DNA of 64,000 nucleotides from Aspidiotus rigidus (taxonomy: Eukaryota; Arthropoda; Insecta; Hemiptera; Diaspididae): the NCBI GenBank assembly GCA_035079385.1, contig JAVHKY010000047.1, positions 2,666,001-2,730,000 of the forward strand, written 5' to 3'. Numbering within the stretch: the stretch's first letter is position 1; each line of letters begins with the position of its first letter. Below, piece by piece: positions 9,205-21,340 of this stretch. Below the pieces are notes generated by a model. That model saw nothing but the letters and a program-made list of their open reading frames with translations, was not told where the DNA came from and did no database searches. A program made the translations under genes and the position numbers.

Positions 9205-10400
9205 AACAAAAGTGTCAACGTCTCTTCTGTAGTGAATGTATCTCTTAGGCTATAAAGTTTTTTTCTATCCATGTAATTCATTTCTTAGGAGTGTCAATTT
9301 TTTTCATCCGTGTAATACATTTCATAGGCGTGTCAATTTTGTTTCCTTGGCGTGTTAAAATGTTTGCCAAACAGTTATGGGAATTGGAATAATTTTCCAA
9401 TTTGTCGTCTGATTCTGGAGTAATACAGTAACAATATTGTGAAGATTTAGTTTTCCCCAAAGTACTTCCACAGAATTTTCTGCCGATTTCTGGAATCGGG
9501 AACAAACAAGGAGGCAGCTACAATTATTTCTTCTTTTGATTCCGATCAAAAATGGAAGTTGACTGCTTCACTTTTTTTGAGAGGGGGGGGGGGGGGCTTG
9601 GTAAAGAGGCAAAAATGTGGTAAGACTTTCTTATGTAGATGAAAAAAGTTTTCTCGTGTACTCTTTGGAAAATTTTGAAACTGTTTTCAGTCTTTATACT
9701 CCCTTTGACGTTATAATATGGTCAAATTAAGACTTTTCTTTTTCGAGGTGATTGCTTAAGATGATTGGAAAAATTATCCACCACAGCTTGAATGAACATT
9801 ACCTACTGAGACAGATATAAAGAGAAGAGAACACTATACTAACGTAAACAAGAGGGTCAAATTAACAATTAGGGGGCTTGCTCCGAAAAAGGACTTGAAA
9901 TGAAAAATAAAAAAATGCATGAAAAATCCAAATTCAGGTTAAAAATTTCTTTATTTCCAAAAATTTTAATTTGCTCTCAAAATTCTGACATAAAAAAAAT
10001 TGAGAGGCCATCGCAAGCATTACATTAGCCGCGAGAAACCCGCAAGTTCCGCGCCCCGTGGAAAACACTAAACTTATTTTTGTTTCATGCATGATTGTTT
10101 AGATGAGTGAACGTATTAGGTCTGAACAGGAACGCTTGGAAAGTACAAAAACAATTGAAATTGCTTTTTTATAATCCTGATGGAGGGAAAACGGTAGGGC
10201 CCAAAAGAAGCAATCGTTGATACCTAAAAAAAGAAAATTGCTGTAAGAGAGGCTTTAGCAGTGTAAGAATGAATATCGATATCTGTACCATACTTCAGCA
10301 CATACGATAGAATATCCATCACATTGTGCATCTCTTACGAAGCCTCTCTCTAAACTCGACCTAGTCGTAGCCTAGAAAAATTCTTCTACCCAGTTTATTT
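9205..10400. other. Non-coding; contains a G14 run and a diverged R1 end
   Basis: AT-rich with a G run near 9582-9597. At about 10010-10050 the sequence GAGGCCATCGCAAGCATTAC followed by GCCGCGAGAAACCCGC resembles the hairpin and GGGAACC end of the R1 element at 7498. No coding signal. Confidence 0.45.
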
Positions 10401-11300
10401 CAACTCAGATTGATGACGCCATCAAAGTTGGACGCCGACGTTCTTTGAGGATGCCCTCTTCTTTGCAACGTAACCTAACCCACCTTAAGTTGATGAGGTC
10501 ATCAAAGTCGAACGCGGACGCGATGGTCGGAAATGTTCCAAGTCCCTCTCCTATAATGTAGTCAGAAGATTGAAATTCTGGCAGGAAACCTATTCTATGG
10601 GGAGAAGGGGAGGGGGGGGGTCTTCTTGGAAATTTTCGCCCAGCAAATACTGCTCTACTCTGATACAGGGGTCAGACTTGAAAAATTTCGATCTAGACTC
10701 TTCGGAACTCCCATTTCGAATTTAATTCTCAATATCAAAACCAATCTGACCCATAGAACTTCGTTAAGAAATAAGCCGTCGTTTTTTCCGAGTTCCCATC
10801 TCATATTTCATATATATAGCTCGATGGTCGAGAATATTTCAAGTCCCTGGACATTTTCCAGAAAATGATGACGTCACAAAGGTCCGAAGTGAATGCATTT
10901 GCACTCGCGAATTCCTTCTGAGGACCCCCCAATGAAACGGATAGTGGGGCTTATAGGGGCTTCTAAAATAAATTTCTGAGCTGAACTGAAGTCATCAAAG
11001 TTGGACGCGGACGTTTTTTGAAGACGTCCCCCTTCTATGCGACGTAACCCAACTAAAGTTGATGACGCAATTGAAATCGGACGTGGAAGCGATGATCGAA
11101 AATATTCCGTCTCCAATCGATGTAATCAGAAAATTGAAATTTTTCAAGCCCCCACTTAACCGTACCCACTCCCTCTACTCCAAATATATATAGGTGAATA
11201 ATAGAAAAATTGGAGTCACAAAAGTTCGAAATTTTTCCAAGTTCAACTCCTTTTCCTCTTATCATATGTTGCCCTATATTCTAAATTTCTTCGAGTCCAT
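10400..11300 (+). repeat. R1-type repeat mosaic
   Basis: Several blocks typical of R1 are present. GATGACG(C/T)CATCAAAGTTGG occurs more than once. TTCTCAATATCAAAACCAAT is followed by CCCATAGAAC. There are also degenerate 45-bp units (CATATATATAGCTCGATGG) and a G8 run near 10611. The same TTCTCAATAT block occurs near 29110, 49370 and, as TTTTCAATACCAAATCC, near 62025. The order suggests several nested or rearranged copies. Confidence 0.6.
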
Positions 11301-11329
11301 TCACAGTCAACCAGTTCGTATTTCACGAG

Positions 11330-11700
11330 TACTGAATGTCAACTATTCAAAATTTTGAGAGGTATGACTCAAAATCAACTACAGATCGACGTGACAAATC
11401 AGTCGAAAAACGTCGAATCGAAATCGTACTTCAGGTCGTCGTCGATTTGAGGTTAATTTGAAGTCGACCGGCGTATGTCACCACAGAAAAATATAAATCG
11501 ACTTGAGATCGACGAAACAGAGCATTTGATTTCAAGTCGGCAAAAAATTTGGAGGAGTCGACTCAGTCGACATTAATTTAATGCTGAGAGTCGATTCGAT
11601 TTCGGTACCGATAAGGAGTCGACTTCTAGTCGATTTGCGATCGACATTAGGGGGGAAATAAATCGCATCAAAATCGACGTCGACAAGCGCAAACCAAGAA
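11330..11700. repeat. GTCGA-rich dispersed repeat, copy 1
   Basis: TCGA and GTCGAC motifs occur every 10 to 20 bases, far above the local expectation. Phrases such as ACAGAGCA, TTCAAGTCG and TTGGAGGA appear in the same order at 45345-45700, so this is a dispersed repeat and not a chance cluster. Confidence 0.6.
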
Positions 11701-13908
11701 AAACATGATCATAATCCAGCAAAAACGATTCCATCGATTTTTGTCACAAAAATCTACTAAAAGTTCAAACTGGGTCCGGCATAATATAACGTCGAGCAAA
11801 TGATTTATCCCGTTTTTGGGCCAAGCATTCACTATATATATACAGGATTTTATGCTGATATCACCATATATCTTTCAATTTCTATCATCTGAAGAATTTT
11901 ACTCATTCAAGATATTCACATTTTCTTGCCGTCATCAATCCGTGACGTCATCATTGTGTTACACATTTTGAGTGAAAAAATGTTGGAGGGTATCTCCTCA
12001 GAAAAATCAAAATTTGGCATCCACAACCTTCTCCTTCAACGTCGAAGGAGACGAAGACTCGCAAACGAAAAAACCAACGACTCAATCTAACAAAAACTAG
12101 GCCCAAACAATTCGACGTACATCCACTTCGAAATTCGATGAGGGGGGAGGGGGGAGAGGGCTATAGCTATGGATATAAACCTGCAAAATTCTACAAACCA
12201 TGTTGAAGATGAGGTGAGAAAGAGTATGAATAGAATTTTCTCTCAAAAAATTATGGCAAAAGTTTCCATCAGAGGCTTCACCATCACGTATTGAGAAATA
12301 TTTTACAGGGTATGGTTAGACAAACTAAAGCATCATCACACGTCGTTCCATTCCACATTTTAAATTACTTCTGTTTGAAAAAACAACATGAAAAATGGTA
12401 GCTCTCTTTGTTTGCCTCTTACAAGACCTTGCTCATCAATTCCGTTCATTTAGGCGAATAGGGAACTTGAATAATTTTTGGCTTCAGATTTGATATTTAT
12501 AATCGAATTTCTTAAAGGATTAGAATACATTATTTTGGGAGTTCTCGAAATTTTTCCGAGTCTGTCTTCTCCTCGAAAAGCTAAAATCGACTTTGAAAAT
12601 TCGTTCAATACATCGTCCTCTCTTGATTTTAAAAACGAAGAGATTTTCTTCATAAGTCTTCCCATGATGTTTAACCTAAATTCTTTACGTATAAGTACGT
12701 ACAGCTCCACAGACTCGAGTGCTATGATTATTTTAAGCGAGTAGGCCGATCCCTGAACCTAGATTTAAGGAATAAGTCAAGTCAATCAACGAATATTTTC
12801 TCAAAATATAACAATATCATATTGACTAGTTTACAAAAATTTTACAATTTTTGCTACTACCTAAACAAAGAGAAAAAAGAGCGTCAAATATTGCAATCGT
12901 ATTTTGGATTCAATAATGTACAAAGGAAATTTTTTATTTCAGTAGAAATACGTTCGAAGTTGCACTTCAAGAAAAAAGCGGACTAAAGCACATGAACCTA
13001 ACCAAATCAGTCGTCAAGAAGTAAAATTGTGGTTTACCCGTCATTTGGAAAATTCCGTTTCGCTATGGCAATTAGAAAACTGCGTAGCATCTTTATGATA
13101 ATCTAAACATTGTTCGAAATTAATTCAAACTTCATAAGTGTCTCCGACAAACTTAAAAAGAGAAACAATAGCGTCGAAGAAAATAATTTTCAGCAATAAA
13201 CTCGATCGAAATATTCTTGTAAGGTCACTATAAACTTTGGTAACCAAAAAAGGAAACAAGTAAATGTATTTTATAAATTAAGAATAAAATTTAAGGGAGT
13301 CCTTCATTCTTGCGTTTTATTATTTTAACGTTTTAGGCGAGTTCAATGATTTAGGCTCTCAAGTAGCGAACATAAATTTAGAGACGGTAATTTTTCGAAT
13401 TTTAAACGTGAAATCGATAGGTACACGAGAATATACGAGCGAATTCATTCTTTGATATCTCTATTAATGGTTTGTCATCGTCGTAAAATAAAAACGAAGG
13501 AGAACTCCGAGTAGGTGACTGTGAGTGGTTATGTCGCACGGTCGTGACAAGGAATAAATAATTTGAATTATACCTGTAATATACATCACGTACTCGATAC
13601 AAAAATTGATGAATTGTACGTATGTAACTGACCTTTCTTGAAAATAATACGGGTGCATTCCGACAGGCTTTAATTACCTTAAAATAGAAGAGAATGGCTT
13701 CATTTTCCACATAAATCCTACAATCGATGCTCTCGCATCATCTTCAAGAACGGAACTGAATAAAAAGATAAGAAGTGCGAAGAGAAAACGAGCCAGACTC
13801 ATTTCCTTCCTTCAAAAAGTAGAATCACGTACAGAGGATTCAGTGGCTGCGTGAGGGCTTTGAAAAGAAGGACTTTCTACTTTTGCAAAAAAATAAAGAT
13901 CGCATTTC
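11701..13908. other. Non-coding stretch without recognisable content
   Basis: Only short ORFs on both strands, including a 102-codon one at 13402-13710 (minus) with no recognisable domain. No repeat unit stood out. Confidence 0.35.
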
Positions 13909-14084
13909 ATGTCTCCTATGGGGGGCAAGGGATGAGCCTCCACGCGTGCTGTATTCAACAACGTGATTTATTGTGATAGTCAATCAAAGATATTAATTTA
14001 AAGAAGACAAGTTACCAAACAGCCGGCGCCCCCTGGAAACAGCAGATAGATACTGCTGGCAAATCATCCCAACACCGGTCGACA

Positions 14085-15137
14085 ATGAACCCTACACCGG
14101 GATTAAAACGGCCCTTTTTAGGGCCAGGAGAAAGAGAAACGACGACAAAACCAGTCCGAATTATGTCAATAAATGTAGAAGGTTTAACATCAGCTAAAGA
14201 ACTAATTTTAAGTAGTTTAATTAAGACTAACAATATAGATATCCTCACGATGCAGGAAACGCATAGGTCTAGTGAAAGCCGGAAGCCAAAGATAGAAGGA
14301 ATGAAACTAATCATCGATAGGCCACATGAAAAATACGGAAGTGCAATTCTGGTTGCGGAAAATATGGACGTGCAGAATACATGGAGGAACGACGAAGGCG
14401 ACATCGAAATCTTGACGGCTGACATTGGGAAATTCATTGTATCTTCAGTTTACAAGCTACCTAACAAAAAATTTGAGTGGAAAATCCATTCTAGTGTAGA
14501 CACGTCAAAAGTAAGGATAGTGATAGGAGACTTCAACAGTCATAGCGTTAATTGGGGATACTCGAAAAATGATATGGATGGCGATTTGGTGGAGAAATGG
14601 GCAGACGAGCAAAGGCTGCACCTTGTGTACGACGCTAAATTACCTACATCCTTCAACAGTGGTCGATGGAAACGGGGCTACAACCCGGATAACATTTTTG
14701 TCTCGGAACGCATAGCCTACTTATGCTTCAAACGAATGGCAGATCCCATCCCACATACTCAGCACAGACCCATCATTTGCGAAATCAGAGCAGCGATTAA
14801 CCCCACTCTAAATAGCAACCCACCACCACGATTTAATTTTAAAAAGGCCGATTGGAAAAAATTCAAGCAGAGGATTGACATGGAAGTTGCGGAAATCATC
14901 CCAATCCCGGAGAACTACGAACTCTTCAATTCAGCTGTCAAAAAGGTCTCCGAATGTATACCAAGGGGGGCCAGGAAGAAGTATATTCCTGGGATGAAGT
15001 CACATTTACAGACGCGGTACAGTGAATATGTCGATAAATTCAACTCAAGCCCCTTTGACGAAGACACAATTGAAATGGGAAACGAGCTAGCCCTGGAAAT
15101 AGCGGAGTCTAGAAAAAGGACTGGCAAGAAGTGGTGA
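14085..15137 (+). CDS. Non-LTR element APE-type endonuclease region
   Basis: Nicks target DNA to prime reverse transcription. Motifs in order: Asn30 in INVEGL, Glu58 in QETH, Asp149 and Asn151 in GDFNSH, Asp202 in NPDNIFVS, and His227 in TQHRPI. The usual SDH before the last His is replaced by TQH. The ATG at 14085 is the first in frame; the frame itself is open from 13980. The stop at 15135-15137 comes just where the reverse transcriptase frame starts. This points to one polyprotein split by a single-base loss, because a one-base shift near 15131-15137 would keep reading through. No slippery heptamer is visible there, so programmed frameshifting is unlikely. Confidence 0.88.
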   Translation: MNPTPGLKRPFLGPGERETTTKPVRIMSINVEGLTSAKELILSSLIKTNNIDILTMQETHRSSESRKPKIEGMKLIIDRPHEKYGSAILVAENMDVQNTWRNDEGDIEILTADIGKFIVSSVYKLPNKKFEWKIHSSVDTSKVRIVIGDFNSHSVNWGYSKNDMDGDLVEKWADEQRLHLVYDAKLPTSFNSGRWKRGYNPDNIFVSERIAYLCFKRMADPIPHTQHRPIICEIRAAINPTLNSNPPPRFNFKKADWKKFKQRIDMEVAEIIPIPENYELFNSAVKKVSECIPRGARKKYIPGMKSHLQTRYSEYVDKFNSSPFDEDTIEMGNELALEIAESRKRTGKKW

Positions 15138-17005
15138 AAAGTCTGGATTTCTGCAAGGACAGCCGCAAGGCGTGGGGACAACTGAAGAAAATGAATGGAG
15201 AAAAAGTACAACAAAGTAATTTTGCACAAGTAACAGCTAATCAGGTCGCCCACCAACTTCTTTTAAATGGGAAAACTGAGAGACGTAAGAAATTTAAGAA
15301 ACTAGAAAGAGCACTCACTACTGAAGAAGAAAATTTTGCCACCCCTATCACTAACCTTGAAGTCACTAATGCAATCAAAGTAGCTAAAATGAGGAAAGCG
15401 GCAGGTGTTGACAAAATGTACGTAGAGCAGATCAAAAATTTTGGTCCTGTAACAATAACGTGGATCCAGAAAATGTACAACGCCTGTGTCAACACACTGA
15501 AAATCCCTAAAATGTGGCATCAGACACACGTAGTAGCCCTGCAGAAACCAGGGAAGGCCTCGGACGACCCAAAAAATTATAGACCAATTTCGCTCTTGTG
15601 TCATTTATGCAAGATATTTGAGAGAGTTGTCCTGAATCGCATGAAAGATAAAATTGATTCCTGCCTTATCAGACAACAAGCTGGTTTTAGACCAGGCAAA
15701 TCGTGCACAGGACAAGTACTAAATCTAACGCAACACATAGAAGACGGTTTTGAAACACGTAAAGTCACAGGGGTGGTATTCGTGGATCTTACAGCAGCTT
15801 TTGACACCGTTTGCCACCGAACACTACGTAATAAAGTATACGAGTTAACAAATGACTTTAAGTTTACGGAGATAATAACGATGCTATCAAAGGACCGACG
15901 GTTCTATGTAACGCTAGATGGCAAGGATAGCTCTTGGAGACGACAAAAAAATGGCTTACCCCAGGGAAGCGTGCTTTCGCCAACTCTTTTTAATATCTAC
16001 ACTAACGACCAGCCTATAGGACAACACACCCAGCATTTTCTTTATGCAGACGACCTGACTCTGACAGCCCAGCATGAAACCTTTGTAGAAGTGGAAAATA
16101 CACTCAATCAAGCAATAGAAAAATTGGATGAATACTATAAGACCAACCACCTCAAACCAAATCCATCTAAGACAGAAACTTGCTCATTTCATCTACGGAA
16201 CCGCGAAGCTAAACGAGAGTTAAGAATCTGCTGGGGCAAAACGGAGCTCAAACACACCGCACACCCCAAATACCTGGGTGTTATACTCGATAGAACCCTC
16301 ACATATAAGCAACACTGCGATGCTACTAAAAAGAAAGTTGCTGCAAGAACGAATATTATCCGCAAACTAGTGGGAAGTAAATGGGGTGCTAAGCCACGAG
16401 TTTTGAGAACGTCCACACTGGCCCTATGCTATTCTGCGGGCGAATATGCGTGTCCTGCTTGGAGCCGATCCGCACATGCTAAGAAAGTGGATATACCTTT
16501 GAATGAAGCATGCCGTTTGATTACGGGTTGTTTGCGCCCAGCACCTCTGGGTAGGCTGCACGAACTAAGTGGAATTGCGCCACCGGCTGTCCGACGAGAA
16601 ATAGCAGCTGGAAGAGAGAAAATTCGGGCCTACACCGACCCCCGACATCCGCTCTACGAACGAGGAGAGTTGCTGGAATATCGATTAAAATCAAGACGAA
16701 GTTTTATGAAGCATGTGACCCCAGTGGATGGAAAAGACGAAGAGATGCTCCCAAGTGGAAATTATCTCGACTATGGGAAATGGAAAACCTTAAATAGAAT
16801 AAGAAGCGGCGTAACTCGATGTAAATATAATCTTCGCAAATGGAGGATGGCCGAAAGTGACCTATGTGAATGCGGGAAGGTGCAAAATGACAAACACCTG
16901 CTCGAGTGTGCACTATCGGGAGGCTGCGATAGAAGCAAACTTACCGGTGAAATAGACGCCTCAATTGAAAATTTCTTGAAATACTGGGCGGATAAAGGAA
17001 TTTAA
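15131..17005 (+). CDS. Non-LTR element reverse transcriptase region
   Basis: Continues the element protein in the -1 frame relative to the endonuclease. The true N-terminus is probably the upstream frame, so the given start is only the limit of the open frame. Motifs: YRPISLLCHLCKIFE, QAGFRPGKSC, VFVDLTAAFDTV with the first catalytic Asp near 15785, GLPQGSVLSPTLFNIY, and FLYADD with the catalytic pair near 16048-16053. After the polymerase comes a conserved C-terminal region (NEACRLITGCLRP, GIAPPAVRRE). A CxC...HxxxC zinc-binding motif (CECG...HLLEC) lies near 16866-16911. No RNase H domain was recognised. The 624 codons have no internal stop, so decay is recent. Confidence 0.92.
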   Translation: MVKSLDFCKDSRKAWGQLKKMNGEKVQQSNFAQVTANQVAHQLLLNGKTERRKKFKKLERALTTEEENFATPITNLEVTNAIKVAKMRKAAGVDKMYVEQIKNFGPVTITWIQKMYNACVNTLKIPKMWHQTHVVALQKPGKASDDPKNYRPISLLCHLCKIFERVVLNRMKDKIDSCLIRQQAGFRPGKSCTGQVLNLTQHIEDGFETRKVTGVVFVDLTAAFDTVCHRTLRNKVYELTNDFKFTEIITMLSKDRRFYVTLDGKDSSWRRQKNGLPQGSVLSPTLFNIYTNDQPIGQHTQHFLYADDLTLTAQHETFVEVENTLNQAIEKLDEYYKTNHLKPNPSKTETCSFHLRNREAKRELRICWGKTELKHTAHPKYLGVILDRTLTYKQHCDATKKKVAARTNIIRKLVGSKWGAKPRVLRTSTLALCYSAGEYACPAWSRSAHAKKVDIPLNEACRLITGCLRPAPLGRLHELSGIAPPAVRREIAAGREKIRAYTDPRHPLYERGELLEYRLKSRRSFMKHVTPVDGKDEEMLPSGNYLDYGKWKTLNRIRSGVTRCKYNLRKWRMAESDLCECGKVQNDKHLLECALSGGCDRSKLTGEIDASIENFLKYWADKGI

Positions 17006-17060
17006 TCCAGTTTTGTCGATCGGATACGAGAAAAAAAAAAAAAAAAAAAATGTCTCCTAT

Positions 17061-19920
17061 CAGTTTTTGGGGCGGAAATTCTTTCGTAAAACTTCAATGT
17101 AGTTTTGATGGGTGAGATTATCGAGGTAGAGTAAGAACAAAAATGAGCAAACTAGCCTGGGAAGCCAAGCCCGTCCCCTCCTTTCTTGAGATAGTCTTTT
17201 CAAAGTTATGAATCAGGATACAAGTACGGTACACCAGATTATACATCGGATGAAGAGTAAGAAAAGGAAGACAATTGATGAAATAAGCCTCGCTCCGCCC
17301 CCTCGAACCCTTTTCTCTCCAAAAAACTATTATGATATTTAGTCATCCTCTTTTCAAGTCCCGTGCGGACGTTAATCCCGAGATTACGGTAGCAACACCA
17401 AGAGCCAAACGGGCCCCGGGAGAAAATTTGCTATCAGCGGGTCCGCATTGAAATATTCTTTGGGGTAATAATCATAAATTTATGATTTCTTCATGAATTC
17501 TTTCTCTTCCCCTACCCGGCCTTTCGCGGGCCTGGGAAAAATTACTATCAAATCAATCAGAAAGTAAACTTGGCCTAACAACATGAAAAATGTCAAAATT
17601 TAAGAGAATAATTTCAACTTAGTTAATGAATATGAATGGAAAATAAATAAATTCAATTCTAATTTTACCCAACCGCATAAATAGACCTCACAAGAATGTG
17701 AGTTTAATCAGAACCACTTGTTCTTATGGTATCTCACCACCATTCATTAAGAAAAAAATATTCAGAACACATAATCTTTTTCCTACCCAGATTCATGTTA
17801 TACTCCTAGTCTAAACGTCGTGTTGAATGAGTTGCCTACTTGATTTGCCGCATCCGAAACATTCCGTTGGCATCTATCTATCTCGGACTATTTAGCTTGA
17901 TTTTTTTTTTTCTCTTCCAGATAGCATTAATCACCCAACCAATACAATATTATAATCGCAATACCTACTAAGGTTTCCGACAAATATTCTAACGTATTCG
18001 AATTTACCAATCGAAATTGCCGCTGTATACTACAACGGAAAGTAAATATCTTTTTCCGTGACCGGAAACACGAATGCAACAACATTAACAGCATTTTGTT
18101 TTTCATTCTATTCAATGGCGCACTATAACATTATCGTAATTAAGATTTAAACGATTTTACACCTTCGCAGAATTCTCAATCTTCTAATAAGCAGACTTCA
18201 TTCATTATTCTTCATTAATAACGCAATCGTTCGTTAAGAACGATGACCATCAAAACTTGGTACGGGAACATAACAATCATGGACCAAATTCAGATGCTGG
18301 GCTACGTGAATATTAACGTTAATTAGACGAAAGGAGAATGAAGACTCAGATCTCAGCACGAAGCTTGACTTCTGCGAACCAGCCAGCTACGAAACAATGA
18401 TATACCGTAAGTACTCGTATTAAACAAATATTTGCAGTAAACTAATCTTATAATATTGAGACATATCGACAGGAATTTTCCCAATGGAAGTTCTTAGTTG
18501 AATAAAATGGTGTATCTGAATCACAAACTTTAGATAAAAGGAAGCTCATTTACATCGCATCATATTGAAAAATAGCTGATATATGAATAAAAACTAAACA
18601 TAACTCGTAGTAAGTAGTTATTTCGTAGATTTTTTTTTTAGAATCGACGGAAACTGCTACCTAAATGAATAAAATGAGACGAGAAATTTGACCATTCAAA
18701 GTATGAAATTCTTCATGAACGTTACAAAAAATTAAATTTGTATGCCCGATAGAGAAAAAAATTACACGGGGTTCTAAAACTAATTTCTGCGCTGAATATC
18801 TTGTGTTCCATTTTACCTGTCTCTGTTCGATGGTCGGAATTTTTCCAACTACTCCTTTGTTTATACATAGCCCGAAAGTCCAAATTTTTCAATGTTTCTC
18901 CCCTGATTCGAACAAGTAGGTCATCGAAATTTTTCCAAGCCTCACCCGAAGGCTAGAAATTTCTCAAGTTCCCCTCGTAATCTATAAGATTGAACGATCG
19001 AGATTTCAGCCGTTTTTCCGTTTAATGTCCACCGTTCGGTCGTTTTTTGATTTTGATCTAATTCAGAATTTGAAGAATGTCTCCTTTTTTTGTCCTGTTG
19101 ATCATGGAACTTGAAGAATATTGACTTACGAGCTTCGTTTCGATGATGGTAGGAACTTGAATATTCTCAACCTCTTGGTCTGGTATAATAATTCAACTAG
19201 CTTTCGGCTCATTTATGTTTTCGCGGACTTGAACTCGCAAATTTCCAATAAACGACTGAGATGCCGGTAAAAACATTAAAAAGCAAGCAAGTATATTTCT
19301 CCACTTCATGGAAGACATCTAATCATGTACGTATGTCTGCTTTTACAGAAATACGAAGTAAAGATCGATTTAGCAATGCCCACTATGTCGATATATAATA
19401 CCAGACTCACACACACCCATCTCACTCTCATCTTATACCTCTCTCATACCCTCATCGCGAATCTGAACCCCCTATCCATTCAACACATCTTCTGCTGCCA
19501 ACTTCGTAATTCCTTATTCATCCCTCACAACCATACAGAGGCACTATCAGATGACTTCCTCTCCATCCACAACATATTCGACTTCTTACAACAAGCAAAC
19601 TTCCTCTCAAGCATATAATCACGCAATCTCACCGAGCTCATAGCCCTGTGATCTCATTTACTCCGGAACCTATCGTACGTTGTAGTGTTTTTAAACTGCA
19701 ATTTTTGATACGTTCTGCTATGATCTCCGATGAGTAAACGAGATTATTACAGGTGATTGGGAAGACGGATGGAAAAAGCGAAAACAGTGTCGTTTTCAGC
19801 GTTCAAAATACTCCTAGAATAGTATATTTTTTGGGAATGCCAGAGCGTGACCAAGAAATTGTCACGTCGTGATATTTGTAGGTAGTCAAAAAAATCGATT
19901 TCCTTCTGAAAACTCAGGCC
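17061..19920. other. Non-coding; one R1-like fragment
   Basis: No coding signal. At about 18830-19000 phrases such as GGAATTTTTCCAA, CATAGCCCGAAAGTC and TTTCTCAAGTTCCCCTC look like worn 45-bp R1 units. The 97-codon ORF at 19325-19618 is Leu, Thr and His-rich with no recognisable domain. Confidence 0.4.
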
Positions 19921-19929
19921 TTTCTATGA

Positions 19930-21340
19930 ACTTTTGGAGAAAGTTCAGCTGAACCATCTCATGAAAAATTTTACGAGAAACATTTTTTCTTCGAAACTTT
20001 CATTGATTGGAGCTCGATTTTCCGAGATACTTGCAAAAAACTATTTTTTCCTCAAAAGCTCTCAACTTTCGCGAAATTTTTAGGCTGAAAATTGAACTTG
20101 AGGAAAAAATCGAATGGGCGACGCTACAAAAAATTTCACTGGAAACATTCTATGTTTGACTTTTTCTTGATTAGAGCCTAATTTTTCGAGATATTTGCAA
20201 AATATTGTTTTCCTTCAAGAAGCTCACAGCTTTCAATGAACTTTGGGTATTACGAGAAACACTTTTTGCTTGAAACTTTTTCTAATACGAGTTCGATTTT
20301 CTCAGATATTTACACAAATTGAATTTTTTTGCAAAAGCTCTCACTTTTCGACGAAATTTTCAGGCTGATAATTGGACTTGAAGAAAAGTTCGAATGGGCG
20401 ATCCTACAGAAAATATCACTGGAAACTTTTTTTGTTTCATTTTTTCTCGATTAGAGCCTAATTTTTCGAGATATTTGCAGAATATTGTTTTCCTTCAAAA
20501 AGCTCACAGCTTTCAATGAACTTTCGGTATTACGAGAAACCCTTTTTCTCGAAACTTTTTCTAATAGGAGTTCGATTTTCTCAGATATTTACATAAATTG
20601 AATTTTTTTGCAAAAGCTCTCACTTTTCGACGAAATTTTCAGGCTGATAATTGGACTTGAAGAAAAGTTCGAATGGGCGATCCTACAGAAAATATCACTG
20701 GAAACTTTTTTTGTTTCACTTTTTCTCGATTAGAGCCTAATTTTTCGATATATTTGCAAAATATTGTTTTCCTTCAAAAAGCTCACAGCTTTCAATGAAC
20801 TTTGGGTATTACGAGAAACACTTTTTGCTTGAAACTTTTTCTAATACGAGTTCGATTTTCTCAGATATTTACACAAATTGAATTTTTTTGCAAAAGCTCT
20901 CCTTTTCGACGAAATTTTCAAGCTGATAATTGGACTTGAAGAAAAGTTTGAATGGGCGATCCTACAGAAAATTTCACTGGAAACATTCTATGTTTGACTT
21001 TTTCTTGATTAGAGCCAAATTTTTTGAGATATTTGCAAAATATTGTTTTCCTTCAAGAAGCTCACAGCTTTCAAGAACTTTGGGTACGTAGTTTGTTTTA
21101 TAAGAAATTTCACGAGGAACACTTTTTGCTTAAAACTTTTTTTAAAAGAAGTTCGATTTTCTCAGATATTTACAAAAAAAATTGATTGTTTTCGAAAAGC
21201 TCTCAACTTTCGACGAAATTTTTAGGTTGATAATTAAAGTCATATTCAAGTTGGAATAGACTATCTTGAAGAAAATTTTACAAGGAACATTTATTACTGG
21301 AAACTTTTTGTGCTTATAGCCCAATTTTTTGAGGTATTCG
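19930..21340 (+). repeat. Tandem array, about 280-bp unit made of two diverged halves
   Basis: TTAGAGCCTAATTTTTCGAG or close variants start at 20171, 20451, 20730 and 21009, spacing 280, 279 and 279. A worn copy precedes them and another follows. Within each unit two halves of about 140 bp share the plan: agagcc or gagttcg, then TTTTTCGAGATATTTGC or TTTTCTCAGATATTTAC, then a CAAAAGCTC block, then TTTC(A/G)A(C/T)GAA. The inner units differ by only a few bases while the outer ones are more diverged, as expected for unequal exchange. Confidence 0.85.

Larger units (their letters stand above)
13920..17050 (+). mobile_element. Non-LTR (LINE) retrotransposon, Jockey-like, with target-site duplication
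   Basis: ATGTCTCCTAT at 13909-13919 is repeated at 17050-17060 (10 or 11 bp), directly after a poly-A tail of about 20 bases. These are the two hallmarks of target-primed reverse transcription. The element starts with a G6 tract, has about 165 bases before the first ATG at 14085 and encodes an APE endonuclease and a reverse transcriptase. No ORF1 was found, so the copy may be 5'-truncated. The frame of the endonuclease is open back to 13980, which would suit a truncated longer gene. The Jockey-like placement rests on overall protein appearance and is less certain than the LINE call. Confidence 0.9.

Noticed and set aside
14012..14437. 141-codon ORF on the minus strand
   Set aside because: Shadow of the LINE endonuclease frame.
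19325..19618. 97-codon ORF
   Set aside because: Low-complexity Leu, Thr and His content, no domain, no splice or polyadenylation context.
19930..21340. CRISPR-like regular repeats
   Set aside because: Units are contiguous and about 280 bp with no unique spacers; a eukaryotic tandem repeat explains them.
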